Positions 9,231-18,916 of a DNA stretch of 64,000 nt are shown here, in pieces. Below the pieces are notes generated by a model that saw only the letters and a program-made list of their open reading frames with translations, searched no databases and was not told where the DNA came from. The stretch is from Carnobacterium jeotgali MS3 (GTDB lineage Bacteria; Bacillota; Bacilli; Lactobacillales; Carnobacteriaceae), in the NCBI RefSeq assembly GCF_000745125.1, contig NZ_JQNF01000010.1, positions 186,001 through 250,000 on the forward strand. The letters run 5' to 3'. Every line of letters starts with the position of its first letter. The stretch's first letter is position 1. Made by a program: the position numbers and the translations under genes.

Positions 9231-9260
9231 ATCATACCGTAAACGAAAAAAAATGTACAA
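9231..9260 (-). promoter_or_regulatory. Probable promoter of the exporter-marR-crt operon
   Basis: On the minus strand TTGTAC (-35) and TATGAT (-10) are separated by 18 bases. The -35 box overlaps one of two TACAATT half-sites spaced 22 bases apart, which resemble half of an OhrR operator. No other promoter of this quality is seen before crtN. Confidence 0.55.
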
Positions 9261-9284
9261 TTTTCTTACTTGTTTTTTACAATT
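9256..9284. promoter_or_regulatory. Two TACAATT direct repeats, candidate MarR/OhrR operator
   Basis: TACAATT occurs at 9256-9262 and 9278-9284 in the same orientation, two helical turns apart. The same heptamer forms the arms of the ohrR operator near 52,081. Binding by the operon's own MarR protein is inferred. Confidence 0.4.
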
Positions 9285-9296
9285 CCTACATGATTG

Positions 9297-9920
9297 CTAT
9301 AAATCACCCTCCCTTTTGTACTCTTTCAACAATCGTGCGAAGCGATCCGTCAGATTAGCCGTGAATCCCCAGATTGTATGATTGCTCAAGTTATAGAATG
9401 GGACAGCATGCTTTCCTTGCTTCCAATTGTATTTTTCACCTCCAGGAATCAGCTCATAAGGAAACCCTTTTTCGTGTTCCAATTTAACATTTGCAGTATA
9501 ATATACCGGCTCGTGAGTTAAAAAATAATTTAACGGCACAGTATAGACTTCATCTACCTCTTCATTAAATTGAATATCCTTCACGCTTATCTTTTTCACT
9601 TCTCCCACAAAAGCTCGAATAACGAGGTGCTCATTCACAATATAATCCATTTCGCCTAAAATTTGAATGGCGTCTCTAGAAAGAGATAATTCTTCCATTG
9701 TTTCACGGATAGCTGCTTCTTTATACGTTTCCCCTTTTTCGACTCTTCCACCAGGAAAAGACGTTTCACCCGGTTGAGAGATACTTTTACTGCGTACTTC
9801 GTATAAAAGATGCATCTCCTCATCTACTTCAATTAAAGGAATCAGTACTGCAAAATGGCGTTGATTATTAAGCGGTTTCACTCTATGGCTTTCCAACAAG
9901 ATTTTTATTTCTTCTAACAT
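9297..9920 (-). CDS. Nudix hydrolase, CoA pyrophosphatase-like
   Basis: A Nudix protein of 207 residues. The Nudix box reads GGRVEKGETYKEAAIRETMEE. Just before it, RSKSISQPGETSFPGGR is the extended signature of the NudL/YeaB CoA diphosphatase subgroup. The predicted reaction is hydrolysis of CoA or a related nucleotide diphosphate to 4'-phosphopantetheine and 3',5'-ADP. AAGGAGG precedes the ATG. It stands alone, transcribed away from the neighbouring aminotransferase gene. Substrate is inferred from the subgroup motif. Confidence 0.8.
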   Translation of the reverse strand: MLEEIKILLESHRVKPLNNQRHFAVLIPLIEVDEEMHLLYEVRSKSISQPGETSFPGGRVEKGETYKEAAIRETMEELSLSRDAIQILGEMDYIVNEHLVIRAFVGEVKKISVKDIQFNEEVDEVYTVPLNYFLTHEPVYYTANVKLEHEKGFPYELIPGGEKYNWKQGKHAVPFYNLSNHTIWGFTANLTDRFARLLKEYKREGDL

Positions 9921-10002
9921 ATTTAATCCTCCTTCAGATATTCATATAATAAACGATATACCTCATTATAATTAATCCAGCTGTACTATACTAATATAAT
10001 TC

Positions 10003-10032
10003 TTGCTAATCCTGTAATAAGTTGATTACAAT
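10003..10032 (+). promoter_or_regulatory. Probable promoter of the class IV aminotransferase gene
   Basis: TTGCTA and TACAAT are separated by 18 bases, 47 bases upstream of the start codon. This is a fair sigma-A match. Confidence 0.45.
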
Positions 10033-10078
10033 AGAAGAAATATGACAGTTCATGCGTTCATACAAAAGGGAGATTATT

Positions 10079-10900
10079 ATGGAACAAGTAGAAGAGACCT
10101 TTTATTTTATAAATGACCAAAAAAAAGCAACCGAAAATAGCACTATTTTTAACCAACTGGATGGAAAAATGATTTATGAGGTTATCCGTGTTCAACAAGG
10201 GGTCGCTCTTTTTTTAGAAGATCACTTAGAAAGGTTTAAAGCATCCGCTGCCGCTACAAATTTAACCTTAACTGATTCTGATGAGTCTATAACGCAACGG
10301 ATTTATCAATTGATTTCTGTAAATCAAGTTTCTAATAAGAATATCAAACTTATTTTAACTGCTTCAAAAGGACTGTTAATTTTCTTTACGAAAACGACTT
10401 ACCCGCCACAAGAGTATTACCTAAATGGTATGCATACAACTTTATTGAAAATGGAAAGAATAGATCCAAATATCAAAACCGTACGAAATGATTATCAAAA
10501 AAGAGTTTTAGCTGAACGAGAAAAACAGCAAGCTTATGAAGTGTTACTCGTCGATCAAGACAATCATGTTACTGAAGGCAGCCGTTCAAATTTATTTATT
10601 GTTAAGCAGAATAAACTGTACACCTCGCCTGCTAAGAATGTATTACTTGGTATTGTTCGAAAAAAAACGTTAGCTTTATGTGAAACGTTGGGCTTTGAGG
10701 TTTTAGAAGAAACCATCCCTGTTTCAAAATTAGCTGAAATTGATGGAGCTTTTATTACAGGTACTGGGAATAATATATTACCCATCCAATCGATTGAAAC
10801 ACTAACTTTACCCTCTACATCCAATCCAATCATTAAAGCCCTGATGAATGAATACACGAAACTTGTTGAGTCTTATATTCACTCTGCTACTAGTCGTTAA
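10079..10900 (+). CDS. PLP-dependent class IV aminotransferase / aminodeoxychorismate lyase-like
   Basis: A fold-type IV PLP enzyme of 273 residues. YEVIRVQQGV near the N terminus, the Lys in IKTVRNDYQKR (likely PLP lysine), TEGSRSNLFIVK and GIVRKKTLALCETLG follow the family pattern. Members include 4-amino-4-deoxychorismate lyase (PabC), branched-chain and D-amino acid aminotransferases. No folate or chorismate gene is nearby, so the choice is open; PabC-like is my first guess from length and motif spacing. AAGGGAG lies 6 bases before this ATG; an ATG nine codons earlier has no such site. Confidence 0.75.
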   Translation: MEQVEETFYFINDQKKATENSTIFNQLDGKMIYEVIRVQQGVALFLEDHLERFKASAAATNLTLTDSDESITQRIYQLISVNQVSNKNIKLILTASKGLLIFFTKTTYPPQEYYLNGMHTTLLKMERIDPNIKTVRNDYQKRVLAEREKQQAYEVLLVDQDNHVTEGSRSNLFIVKQNKLYTSPAKNVLLGIVRKKTLALCETLGFEVLEETIPVSKLAEIDGAFITGTGNNILPIQSIETLTLPSTSNPIIKALMNEYTKLVESYIHSATSR

Positions 10901-10929
10901 CGCGTTCACTTGACTGATAAATAACTGTT

Positions 10930-10966
10930 AAGAAGCCAAGAACGCAATTTAGGTTCTTGGCTTCTT
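10930..10966. terminator. Bidirectional terminator between convergent genes
   Basis: AAGAAGCCAAGAAC and its inverted copy flank a short loop, between the aminotransferase gene (+) and the ThrE-type gene (-). Confidence 0.8.
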
Positions 10967-10974
10967 CAATGAGT

Positions 10975-11412
10975 TTAATGTGTGTTTTTTAGTTGCTGTG
11001 TCCTTTTGATTACTTTGAAAATGGTATCAACAGTGAAAATTGCCAAGGCAATCATCCCTGCTATTTGGATGGTATTCTGCAGGTGCGCTTGTGCTAAATT
11101 AGTATTGCCTTGAATAAATTCATAGACCGTTAAATACATACCCGAACCTGGTACCAACGGGAAAAATCCAGGAAGAAAGAAAATAGTTACTGGAACTTTA
11201 AACATGCGCGAGAAAATATGCGATTGCGTTGAAATCACTAATCCTGAAATATAGGTAGCTCCAACAGATCCTAGTGCATCAATACAAAGCAAATAAACTG
11301 CCCAACCTACAGCTCCTACAATAGCTGCTGTAACAATATGTTTTTTAGGCGATTCTAAGATGACAGCCGCTGCGGTGACTGCCAGAAAAGCTCCTATGAT
11401 TTGACTAATCAA
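10975..11412 (-). CDS. Threonine/serine exporter, small subunit (ThrE_2/YjjB family)
   Basis: An integral membrane protein of about 145 residues with four to five hydrophobic segments and the conserved block FFLPGFFPLVPGSGMYLTVYEFIQG. It corresponds to the C-terminal half of ThrE and acts with the YjjP-type partner encoded just upstream. The best start is a TTG with GGAGG 8 bases before it; its TTGATTAG overlaps the partner's stop by 8 bases, which indicates translational coupling. A longer frame from another TTG is possible but badly placed. Confidence 0.82.
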   Translation of the reverse strand: MISQIIGAFLAVTAAAVILESPKKHIVTAAIVGAVGWAVYLLCIDALGSVGATYISGLVISTQSHIFSRMFKVPVTIFFLPGFFPLVPGSGMYLTVYEFIQGNTNLAQAHLQNTIQIAGMIALAIFTVDTIFKVIKRTQQLKNTH

Positions 11413-12172
11413 AGAGAGCACCTCCAATAACAACTAATCCAATGGCTACCCCTATGGCGATTGAGAGAGCAATCACGAAAGCTTCTAAGGCTTTCGCACC
11501 ACCAGACATGTAGTCTCCTTGTAAAGTATCTCGAATCGCATTTGTAATCGCTGTTCCTGGAACTAAAGGCATGATTGTTCCCGTTATGACCAGATTTATA
11601 TTAAGCGTTGGGAAAATAAACGCCTGCATCAACCCAGCTCCTACTGATATAACCGCAGACGATAAAACATTTCGTACAAATGATCCCATATCCAACTTTT
11701 TCTCGCCTTTTAATACTAGCGCCAGCAAGCCACCGTTAATTCCAGCAGCCAGTATTTCAACTAGACCGCCTCCTAGTAATAGAGCAAACGAAGCTGCTAA
11801 TGCTGCTATAGCAAAATCTTTATATAGTCGCTTGTACTGTACTTTCCCAATATCCTGTAAAGCATCATACGCTTCTGGAATCGTTATTTCTCCAGTCGTC
11901 AATTGACGGGATATGGTGTTTACAGTAGCAATATTATTTAAATTTGTATCGCGCAAGCTGATTCGTTTAACAACTGTGATCGGGTCTTCGATACTAGGAT
12001 CATCTAGCGTAGCCACTAATCCAGTTGCAATTGCAAAAGCTTCAGTGGTTTCGAATTTTGATGTTTTCAAAATATGATTCATTGTGTCTTCAACACGATA
12101 CGTTTCAGCGTTGCTTTCTAACATGATTTTCCCTGCTAATATAGCGATATCCATCAGAGTTCTATAATCCAT
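11405..12172 (-). CDS. Threonine/serine exporter, large subunit (ThrE/YjjP family)
   Basis: A protein of 255 residues. The N-terminal cytoplasmic domain (about 1-115) carries ESNAETYRVEDTMNHI; five or so membrane segments follow, with VITGTIMPLVPGTAITNAIRD near 190-210. This is the DUF1212/ThrE layout for export of threonine and serine. GGGAGGA stands 8 bases before the ATG; an earlier in-frame start lacks a site. It is the first gene of a two-gene operon with the YjjB-type subunit. Confidence 0.85.
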   Translation of the reverse strand: MDYRTLMDIAILAGKIMLESNAETYRVEDTMNHILKTSKFETTEAFAIATGLVATLDDPSIEDPITVVKRISLRDTNLNNIATVNTISRQLTTGEITIPEAYDALQDIGKVQYKRLYKDFAIAALAASFALLLGGGLVEILAAGINGGLLALVLKGEKKLDMGSFVRNVLSSAVISVGAGLMQAFIFPTLNINLVITGTIMPLVPGTAITNAIRDTLQGDYMSGGAKALEAFVIALSIAIGVAIGLVVIGGALFD

Positions 12173-12304
12173 TTTGTGTGTCCTCCCTTTCCCATAATGG
12201 CTACCAGCCGCTGTTTCAACTGCATTACTCGTATGTAAATCCAAATTTAGTATAGCATAGTTTCTTTATCCTAAAGAATCTTTCTATTTTTAAAGACAAT
12301 AGGT

Positions 12305-12350
12305 GTAAGCAAAAAACAGAGCAGAAAAATCTGCTCTGTTTTTTGCTTAC
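12305..12350. terminator. Strong terminator after gntK
   Basis: A perfect 21-base inverted repeat (GTAAGCAAAAAACAGAGCAG and its complement) with a four-base loop, just past the gntK stop. T-runs on both strands make it bidirectional. Confidence 0.9.
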
Positions 12351-12357
12351 TTGTAAT

Positions 12358-13908
12358 TTAATTTACTTCACCCAGAATTTTACGTACTTTAGTCATCTCT
12401 TTGGCTAGTTTTTGATAAGTAGGAATGATTTTTTTGTAGTTTTCAGTCGTTTGTTCATTTGGCTGCATCCAAATCTCAGGCTCCGTTTTTTGATCTAATA
12501 AAACAGGTTTATGTTGGATGATCGAACTTTCCAAGATCTCATTATCCACTTTCCCAAGCAGCACTGCTCCTAAACAAGAACTTTCAAAGCTAGTCGGCTG
12601 CTGCATCGGTCTACCAAATATATCTGCAAGCATTTGCTTCCATAAAGGAGAATTTAAAAAACCACCCGTTACTTTAATTGTTTTAGAAGGACCACCAACT
12701 TCTTGAATGAGCTGCCAAACTTCATAGAGATTAAACATTACGCCTTCCATAGCTGCTCTTACCATATGTCCAGTAGTATGACGAGAAGCTAAACCGATGT
12801 AACTACCAGTAGCTTCTGACTCCCATAGTGGCGCACGTTCTCCATTTAAGTACGGCAAGAAAAACAACCCATCTGCACCTGGGGTTACTATTTCAGCTAA
12901 ACGATTAAGCTGCTCCAATTCTGTTTCAACCTTATTGTCCATTAATTGGCTTCCTTCAGGATAAAGTACAGACGTCAACCAGGCCATCACATTGCCACCA
13001 TTATTTACAGCGCCACCGATGACCCAACGATTTTTTGATAAGTAGTAGCAAAATGTTCTACCTTCTGCATCCAATACAATTTGATTGGTTACCATGCGTA
13101 TTGCTCCGCTCGTCCCGATTGTGATTGCTGTTTCTCCAGGATCCATTGCTCCAACCCCAAGATTAGATAGGCAACCATCACTGGCTCCAATAACTAAATC
13201 TGTTTTTGAATCAATTGCCATCTGTTCCGCATAAAACTCACGGATAGTCTGCCAGCGATGCGTTACATCAACAGGTTGGGATAACATAGACTCTTCGATT
13301 TCGACAAGTTCAAGAATTTCTTTATCCCATGCCAATTCACGAATATTGAACAAGCCTGTCGCTGAAGCAATCGAATAATCAATTTTGTATTCGCCAGTCA
13401 ACTGGTACAGAACATATTCTTTAATGCCAATAATCTTCTTTGCTTTTTGTAAAATAGTAGGGAAATATTCTTTTAGCCACATTATTTTACTCAGTGGTGT
13501 CATAGAATGAACAGGAGTCCCCGTTTTCTGGTATAAAGCTCTCCAATCTGTGGTCTCTTTTAACTGAGCAACTAAATCGGCTGGACGATTATCCGCCCAA
13601 ATAATGCAATTTGTTAATAATTCATCTTTTTCATCTACAACAATCACGCTATGCATGGCACTTGAGAAAGAAATAAAGTCCACTTGGTTTTTGATTTCTT
13701 TGTCTTTTTCCATCAATGTTCGAATAACCGAAAGGACTGCTTGGAAAATTGCCTTTGGATCCTGCTCTGCCATTCCTGCTTCAGTTTGACTAATAGCGTA
13801 ACCTACATATGTACTATCGACCACTTGAAGGTCTTCTTGGTACAAAACGGCTTTTGTACTGGTTGTCCCAATGTCCACTCCAATGGTATATTTTGGTTGT
13901 TTTATCAT
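12358..13908 (-). CDS. gntK: Gluconokinase (FGGY family)
   Basis: A sugar kinase of 516 residues, close to the 513 of Bacillus GntK. GVDIGTTSTKAVLY is the phosphate-1 loop; SFSSAMHSV, WADNR, GIKEYVLYQL, the ATP-binding IGASDGCLSNLG...AITIGTSGAIR and VTGGFLNSPLWKQMLAD follow the GntK pattern more closely than xylulokinase or glycerol kinase. It phosphorylates gluconate to 6-phosphogluconate. AAGGAGG stands 8-9 bases upstream of this ATG; the frame extends upstream without a site. No gluconate permease is in the window. Confidence 0.87.
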   Translation of the reverse strand: MIKQPKYTIGVDIGTTSTKAVLYQEDLQVVDSTYVGYAISQTEAGMAEQDPKAIFQAVLSVIRTLMEKDKEIKNQVDFISFSSAMHSVIVVDEKDELLTNCIIWADNRPADLVAQLKETTDWRALYQKTGTPVHSMTPLSKIMWLKEYFPTILQKAKKIIGIKEYVLYQLTGEYKIDYSIASATGLFNIRELAWDKEILELVEIEESMLSQPVDVTHRWQTIREFYAEQMAIDSKTDLVIGASDGCLSNLGVGAMDPGETAITIGTSGAIRMVTNQIVLDAEGRTFCYYLSKNRWVIGGAVNNGGNVMAWLTSVLYPEGSQLMDNKVETELEQLNRLAEIVTPGADGLFFLPYLNGERAPLWESEATGSYIGLASRHTTGHMVRAAMEGVMFNLYEVWQLIQEVGGPSKTIKVTGGFLNSPLWKQMLADIFGRPMQQPTSFESSCLGAVLLGKVDNEILESSIIQHKPVLLDQKTEPEIWMQPNEQTTENYKKIIPTYQKLAKEMTKVRKILGEVN

Positions 13909-13983
13909 AAATTTAGTCCTCCTTGCTTTGATACAACTATCTTTCAAATTCATTACGCGATGATTCAAACCATTAAATCTCTC

Positions 13984-13997
13984 TGCAACCGATTGCA
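13984..13997. promoter_or_regulatory. cre-like palindrome upstream of gntK
   Basis: On the minus strand TGCAATCGGTTGCA, a 14-base palindrome with the central CG of a catabolite-responsive element. It differs from the cre consensus at the two W positions. It lies between the gntK promoter and start codon. Confidence 0.4.
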
Positions 13998-14014
13998 TCA
14001 CGCATACTCTTACT

Positions 14015-14042
14015 ATTATGAACCATTTTCAAATAATGTCTA
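14015..14042 (-). promoter_or_regulatory. Probable gntK promoter
   Basis: TAGACA and CATAAT separated by 16 bases on the minus strand, downstream of the GH4 terminator. It implies that gntK is transcribed separately from the alpha-glucoside genes. Confidence 0.45.
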
Positions 14043-14078
14043 CTGTCACTTTTGGTTTCATTATTTTTTTGAGTAAAA

Positions 14079-14116
14079 AAGCAAGAAAAGATGAACGTAT
14101 TCTCCTTTTCTTGCTT
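14079..14116 (-). terminator. Terminator after the GH4 gene
   Basis: AAGCAAGAAAAG pairs with CTTTTCTTGCTT across a 14-base loop, followed on the minus strand by a T-run. Confidence 0.85.
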
Positions 14117-14131
14117 AGTCTATGCTGTTTT

Positions 14132-15463
<1,332 letters not shown>

Positions 15464-15493
15464 TCATAACTTCCTTTCATCTTATCTTTTTAT

Positions 15494-17098
15494 TTATTCT
15501 TCTGATTCTCTTCCTAAATAGTGATCGACTGATTTTCTCACACTGCTCACTTGCAACCCATAAACAACGTGGACATTGTGGTCTTTAATGATTACTCCAC
15601 TTGCTCCTGTATCATTTTTTAAAGACTGCTCATCTACTATACCGGGGTTATGCAAGGTTAACCTCAAACGTGTGTAACAATTAGTTACCGTATCAATATT
15701 GTCTGGTCCTCCCAATGCTGCAACAATCGTGCTTGCTAAACCCGTATCCCCTTGATTCTCTGCACCACCGGAGGCAGGTTTAGCAGCCTTGCTTTCATTG
15801 TATTCTTTCTTAGAGTAAAGCTTTGTTTCCTGACCAGTATCTTCACGACCAATCGTTTTAAACTTGAATTTAGTAATCAAGAAACGGAAAGTAACGTAAT
15901 AGATTGCGAAGAATACGAGACCAACCAAGATGTACATTGGCCAACCCGTTTTCTCAATACCTAATGGCACATTGTACAACAGGAAATCGATGAAGCCATT
16001 TGGTCCAATAGCTCGAACACTCAATAAATTCAACACCACCATACTTAATCCACTTAACGCTGCATGGACAATAAATAACAATGGAGCTACGAACATGAAT
16101 GAAAATTCAATCGGTTCTGTTACTCCTGCTACAAATGAAGTAACCACTGCTGGAATTAAAATAGCTTTTGCTTTATTTTTATTCTCAGGGCTAGCTGTGT
16201 GATACATGGCTAAACAGGCTCCAATTAAACCAAACATTTTTGAAATCCCACGTGCATCCCAAATCACGCTTGGAGATAAAACTCTGACACTTGGATCGGC
16301 GATTTCAGCAAAGTAAATATTTCTTGCTCCTTCAAAAATTTGCCCTCCAACTTCTTGAATGCCTCCTAGTGACGTGTACAAGAACGGTGTATAAACCAAG
16401 TGATGCAGTCCTGTCGGAATTAATAAGCGTTCTAACGTTCCATATAAGAAAATCCCAAAATTTCCGCTTTGATTAATTAATGTTCCTAAGCTATTGATGC
16501 CGCTTTGGAAAAACGGCCAGATATATGTGAAAGCAATAGCCAATAAAACGACTACTGGAATCAATAAGATGAATACGAAACGCGTTCCACCATAAATTTG
16601 AAATGCGTTATTAAATTCTTTCTCACAAAACTTGTTATGTACAAGTGCTGTTACGATACCTAATATAATGCCAAGAAAAACACCCATATCGAGTACTTGA
16701 ACACCTAATACCATGGTCTGTCCAGTACCTTGTAATGATTCACCTTCGAATAATACCCCACTAAGTTCCATAAATTTGTTCATCGCATTGATAAACACTA
16801 AGTATCCTAGTACAGCAGTAAATCCTGCTTCTGACTTTTTCTTTTTAGCTAATCCAACGGCTAGTCCAATACAAAATATTAGTCCAAGGTTGCTTAATAT
16901 AGAAACTAACGAGCTAGATAAAATAGCACCAAAACCCATTGTGATGGGATTATTTAAAAAGGGAACGGTTTCAATCAACTTCGCATTTGTAAATAAATTA
17001 CCGATTGCAATCAAGATTCCTGCGATAGGTAAAATCAATACAGGGATAAACATCGCTTTTGAGAATCGTTGCATACCATCCATCACTTTTTCTTTCAT
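15494..17098 (-). CDS. PTS alpha-glucoside-specific EIICB (maltose/trehalulose type)
   Basis: A permease of 534 residues. The N-terminal EIIC domain (about 1-425) has some ten membrane segments and the substrate-site motif GVTEPIEF near 310. After a linker rich in K, E and A comes an EIIB domain, with the phosphorylation Cys in DTVTNCYTRLRLTL near 470. There is no EIIA domain, so it relies on an EIIA-Glc from elsewhere. It imports and phosphorylates an alpha-glucoside; pairing with the GH4 enzyme supports this. GGAGG stands 8 bases before the ATG used. Confidence 0.9.
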   Translation of the reverse strand: MKEKVMDGMQRFSKAMFIPVLILPIAGILIAIGNLFTNAKLIETVPFLNNPITMGFGAILSSSLVSILSNLGLIFCIGLAVGLAKKKKSEAGFTAVLGYLVFINAMNKFMELSGVLFEGESLQGTGQTMVLGVQVLDMGVFLGIILGIVTALVHNKFCEKEFNNAFQIYGGTRFVFILLIPVVVLLAIAFTYIWPFFQSGINSLGTLINQSGNFGIFLYGTLERLLIPTGLHHLVYTPFLYTSLGGIQEVGGQIFEGARNIYFAEIADPSVRVLSPSVIWDARGISKMFGLIGACLAMYHTASPENKNKAKAILIPAVVTSFVAGVTEPIEFSFMFVAPLLFIVHAALSGLSMVVLNLLSVRAIGPNGFIDFLLYNVPLGIEKTGWPMYILVGLVFFAIYYVTFRFLITKFKFKTIGREDTGQETKLYSKKEYNESKAAKPASGGAENQGDTGLASTIVAALGGPDNIDTVTNCYTRLRLTLHNPGIVDEQSLKNDTGASGVIIKDHNVHVVYGLQVSSVRKSVDHYLGRESEE

Positions 17099-17154
17099 AC
17101 TTCTTACCTCCAATTTTTTATTGTTTCATTTCTTTTCATAAACCTAGTTTATCT

Positions 17155-17168
17155 TGAAAGCGATTTAT
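17155..17168. promoter_or_regulatory. cre-like site upstream of the alpha-glucoside PTS genes
   Basis: TGAAAGCGATTTAT matches 12 of 14 positions of the catabolite-responsive consensus TGWNANCGNTNWCA. It lies between the RpiR-gene terminator and the EIICB start, next to a TGCTATACAAT extended -10-like element on the minus strand. Confidence 0.45.
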
Positions 17169-17192
17169 TGTATAGCATTATGGGCACACAAA

Positions 17193-17222
17193 AAACGTGT
17201 TCCGCAACTTAGAAACACGTTT
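17193..17222 (-). terminator. Terminator at the end of the RpiR gene
   Basis: AACGTGTT pairs with AACACGTT, followed on the minus strand by TTTTTTG. It overlaps the stop codon of the regulator gene and separates it from the EIICB-GH4 operon. Confidence 0.75.
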
Positions 17223-17992
17223 CATTCATCTGTAATTTCCTTTTGTAATCCATCAAGATACATTTTGAAAATATACTCCACCAACATCAGTAATCTAGGA
17301 AAAAAACTATTCGGCAACATATTTCGATCATCCAGTTTATTATTGTCGGTTAGTTTAAAGTTTAAATCCGCTAATTCAGCAGCCCGATTGTCTGTTTCTT
17401 TTGTAAAAGTAATCGTAAATATTCCCTGATCCTTTGCGACAAGCAACTTATCAATTACTTGTTGTGTTTCGCCAGATTTTGAAATCACAATAAAGGCGCC
17501 AATGTCTTCTAAATTATTTTCAAAGACACCAATCGAGTCGGTACCTGTAGCGATAACAGTTTTTTTACCTAATACCAATAGTTTTTTATAGAGATACTCT
17601 GCCATGATTGCCGAAAATCCAGTTGCATAAATAAAGATGTATTTTTGCTTTAAACATAGAACCTGTCGGATGAACTGATCAATGTCTTCTTTACTATTTT
17701 CCTTAAAAAAATCTTGTTGACTGATGCGCAAAAAATCTTCATCGTTGTCTGTTTGTTGACCTACTGTTCGATTAACCATTGGAAGTAGCTGATAATATAA
17801 GTCAATAAAACCCGTATAACCTAACTTCTTTGATAAACGAATAATAGTTGACGGAGAAGTATAGTTGTCTTTTGCTACGCCTCTTACACCTTTATCTAAT
17901 ACATCATCGATATTTTCAATAATGTAATGCAAAACTTTTATATCCAGTTCGGATAGTTTTTTTCCCTGAATCAGTTTGCTGATATCTTTCAT
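17222..17992 (-). CDS. RpiR family transcriptional regulator (HTH plus SIS domain)
   Basis: A regulator of 256 residues. The N-terminal HTH_6 domain (about 1-75) includes GVRGVAKDNYTSPSTIIRLSKKLGYTGF. The C-terminal SIS sugar-phosphate-binding domain (about 110-245) includes FIYATGFSAIMAEYLYKKLL and FIVISKSGETQQVIDKL. Relatives GlvR/MalR activate alpha-glucoside operons in response to the phosphorylated sugar, matching the EIICB and GH4 genes downstream. Two ATGs six bases apart are possible; I chose the second for better spacing from AAGGGG, but the first (two codons longer) is not excluded. Confidence 0.87.
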   Translation of the reverse strand: MKDISKLIQGKKLSELDIKVLHYIIENIDDVLDKGVRGVAKDNYTSPSTIIRLSKKLGYTGFIDLYYQLLPMVNRTVGQQTDNDEDFLRISQQDFFKENSKEDIDQFIRQVLCLKQKYIFIYATGFSAIMAEYLYKKLLVLGKKTVIATGTDSIGVFENNLEDIGAFIVISKSGETQQVIDKLLVAKDQGIFTITFTKETDNRAAELADLNFKLTDNNKLDDRNMLPNSFFPRLLMLVEYIFKMYLDGLQKEITDE

Positions 17993-18021
17993 TCGCATTC
18001 ACCCCTTTCGTTGATTGCCCT

Positions 18022-18660
18022 TTAATCCTTTTCTACTGCTTTAAGCCATGCATTTGCAATAGTTCTATGTCCAGCTGGTGTAGGATGGACCCCATCTTCT
18101 CCTGTCAAGTAAGCGTAGGTTTTTTTGATTCCGATAGTATTCAGTATACCATCAAGTGGGATCAGATCCGCTTGAAATTCGTTAGCTAGTTTTCGCACCA
18201 CTTCAATTCGTGGATTTAAGTCATGGCGCCATGCTTCACGATCCTTTGGATAAGGGAGCACAAAAGGCTCCATTAAAATAATTTGACACTTAAGTTCCCT
18301 TTGCAAGGATTCTAGCAATAAACGGTATTGTTGCTCAAAGCGTTGCAATTCCTCTATGCGTCCAAATTGTTCTTGGCCAACAGTATGCCAGGTATCATTG
18401 ATTCCGATTAAAATAGAAACGATTGTTGGTTTTAAAACCAGGCAGTCTTCTCTCCAGCGTGCAGCCATATCGCTTAATTTATCTCCTCCGATTCCACGAT
18501 TAAAAAACGTTAGCTCTAACTCAGGATAATGCTTTGTTAAATTTTTAGCGATTATTAAAGGATAGCTCTGACCTAAATCTGCTCCAGTTGTTCGGTCACG
18601 GTCGCCATCTGTCACACTATCTCCAATAAAAAGAATGCGGTCTTTTTTATTTAGTTTCAT
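18022..18660 (-). CDS. SGNH/GDSL-family esterase or lipase
   Basis: A hydrolase of 212 residues. The nucleophile Ser lies in LFIGDSVTDGDRDR near residue 14; block II Gly in NRGIGGDKLSDMAARW; block III Asn in SILIGINDTWH; block V Asp and His in DGVHPTPAGH. No signal peptide is visible, so it acts in the cytoplasm. Relatives deacetylate sugars (rhamnogalacturonan or xylan acetylesterase type). It lies 23-29 bases before the rpiR gene in the same direction, suggesting it deacetylates or hydrolyses an imported glycoside; this is inference. Confidence 0.82.
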   Translation of the reverse strand: MKLNKKDRILFIGDSVTDGDRDRTTGADLGQSYPLIIAKNLTKHYPELELTFFNRGIGGDKLSDMAARWREDCLVLKPTIVSILIGINDTWHTVGQEQFGRIEELQRFEQQYRLLLESLQRELKCQIILMEPFVLPYPKDREAWRHDLNPRIEVVRKLANEFQADLIPLDGILNTIGIKKTYAYLTGEDGVHPTPAGHRTIANAWLKAVEKD

Positions 18661-18737
18661 ATTCCATTTCCCTCTCTACTACCTGTTAGGTTTGCTTTTA
18701 TTCTAGTGAATAATTCCTTTTAGTTTCTCGCATATTT

Positions 18738-18761
18738 CAGTTTGTTGAAAGCAGCAAACTG
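18738..18761. promoter_or_regulatory. Inverted repeat upstream of the esterase-rpiR genes
   Basis: CAGTTTGTTG and CAGCAAACTG are inverted arms with one mismatch around AAAG, 78 bases before the esterase start. It could be the RpiR operator or a small hairpin. Confidence 0.4.
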
Positions 18762-18813
18762 CTTGTTTGATCATTTTTCAAAAGTCGTTAAAATAGCTTC
18801 TTTTGTGTTTGTT

Positions 18814-18822
18814 TGCTATACT
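18814..18822 (+). promoter_or_regulatory. Extended -10 promoter element of the L25 gene
   Basis: TGCTATACT is a TGn-extended -10 about 95 bases before the L25 start. No strong -35 is seen, as expected for extended -10 promoters. The leader is some 88 bases long. Confidence 0.45.
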
Positions 18823-18916
18823 CACATTGTAAGGTTTTTAATTCTGCTTGGCTAGTTTAAGTAGTAAAAGCAGCTTTAACCACTCATCACCATAGTTTGA
18901 AAGGGGAAATATATAT

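Noticed and set aside
18830-18916. Possible structured leader (riboswitch-like) before rplY
   Set aside because: Only a weak CTGCTT/AAGCAG pairing is present; no known riboswitch core was recognised.
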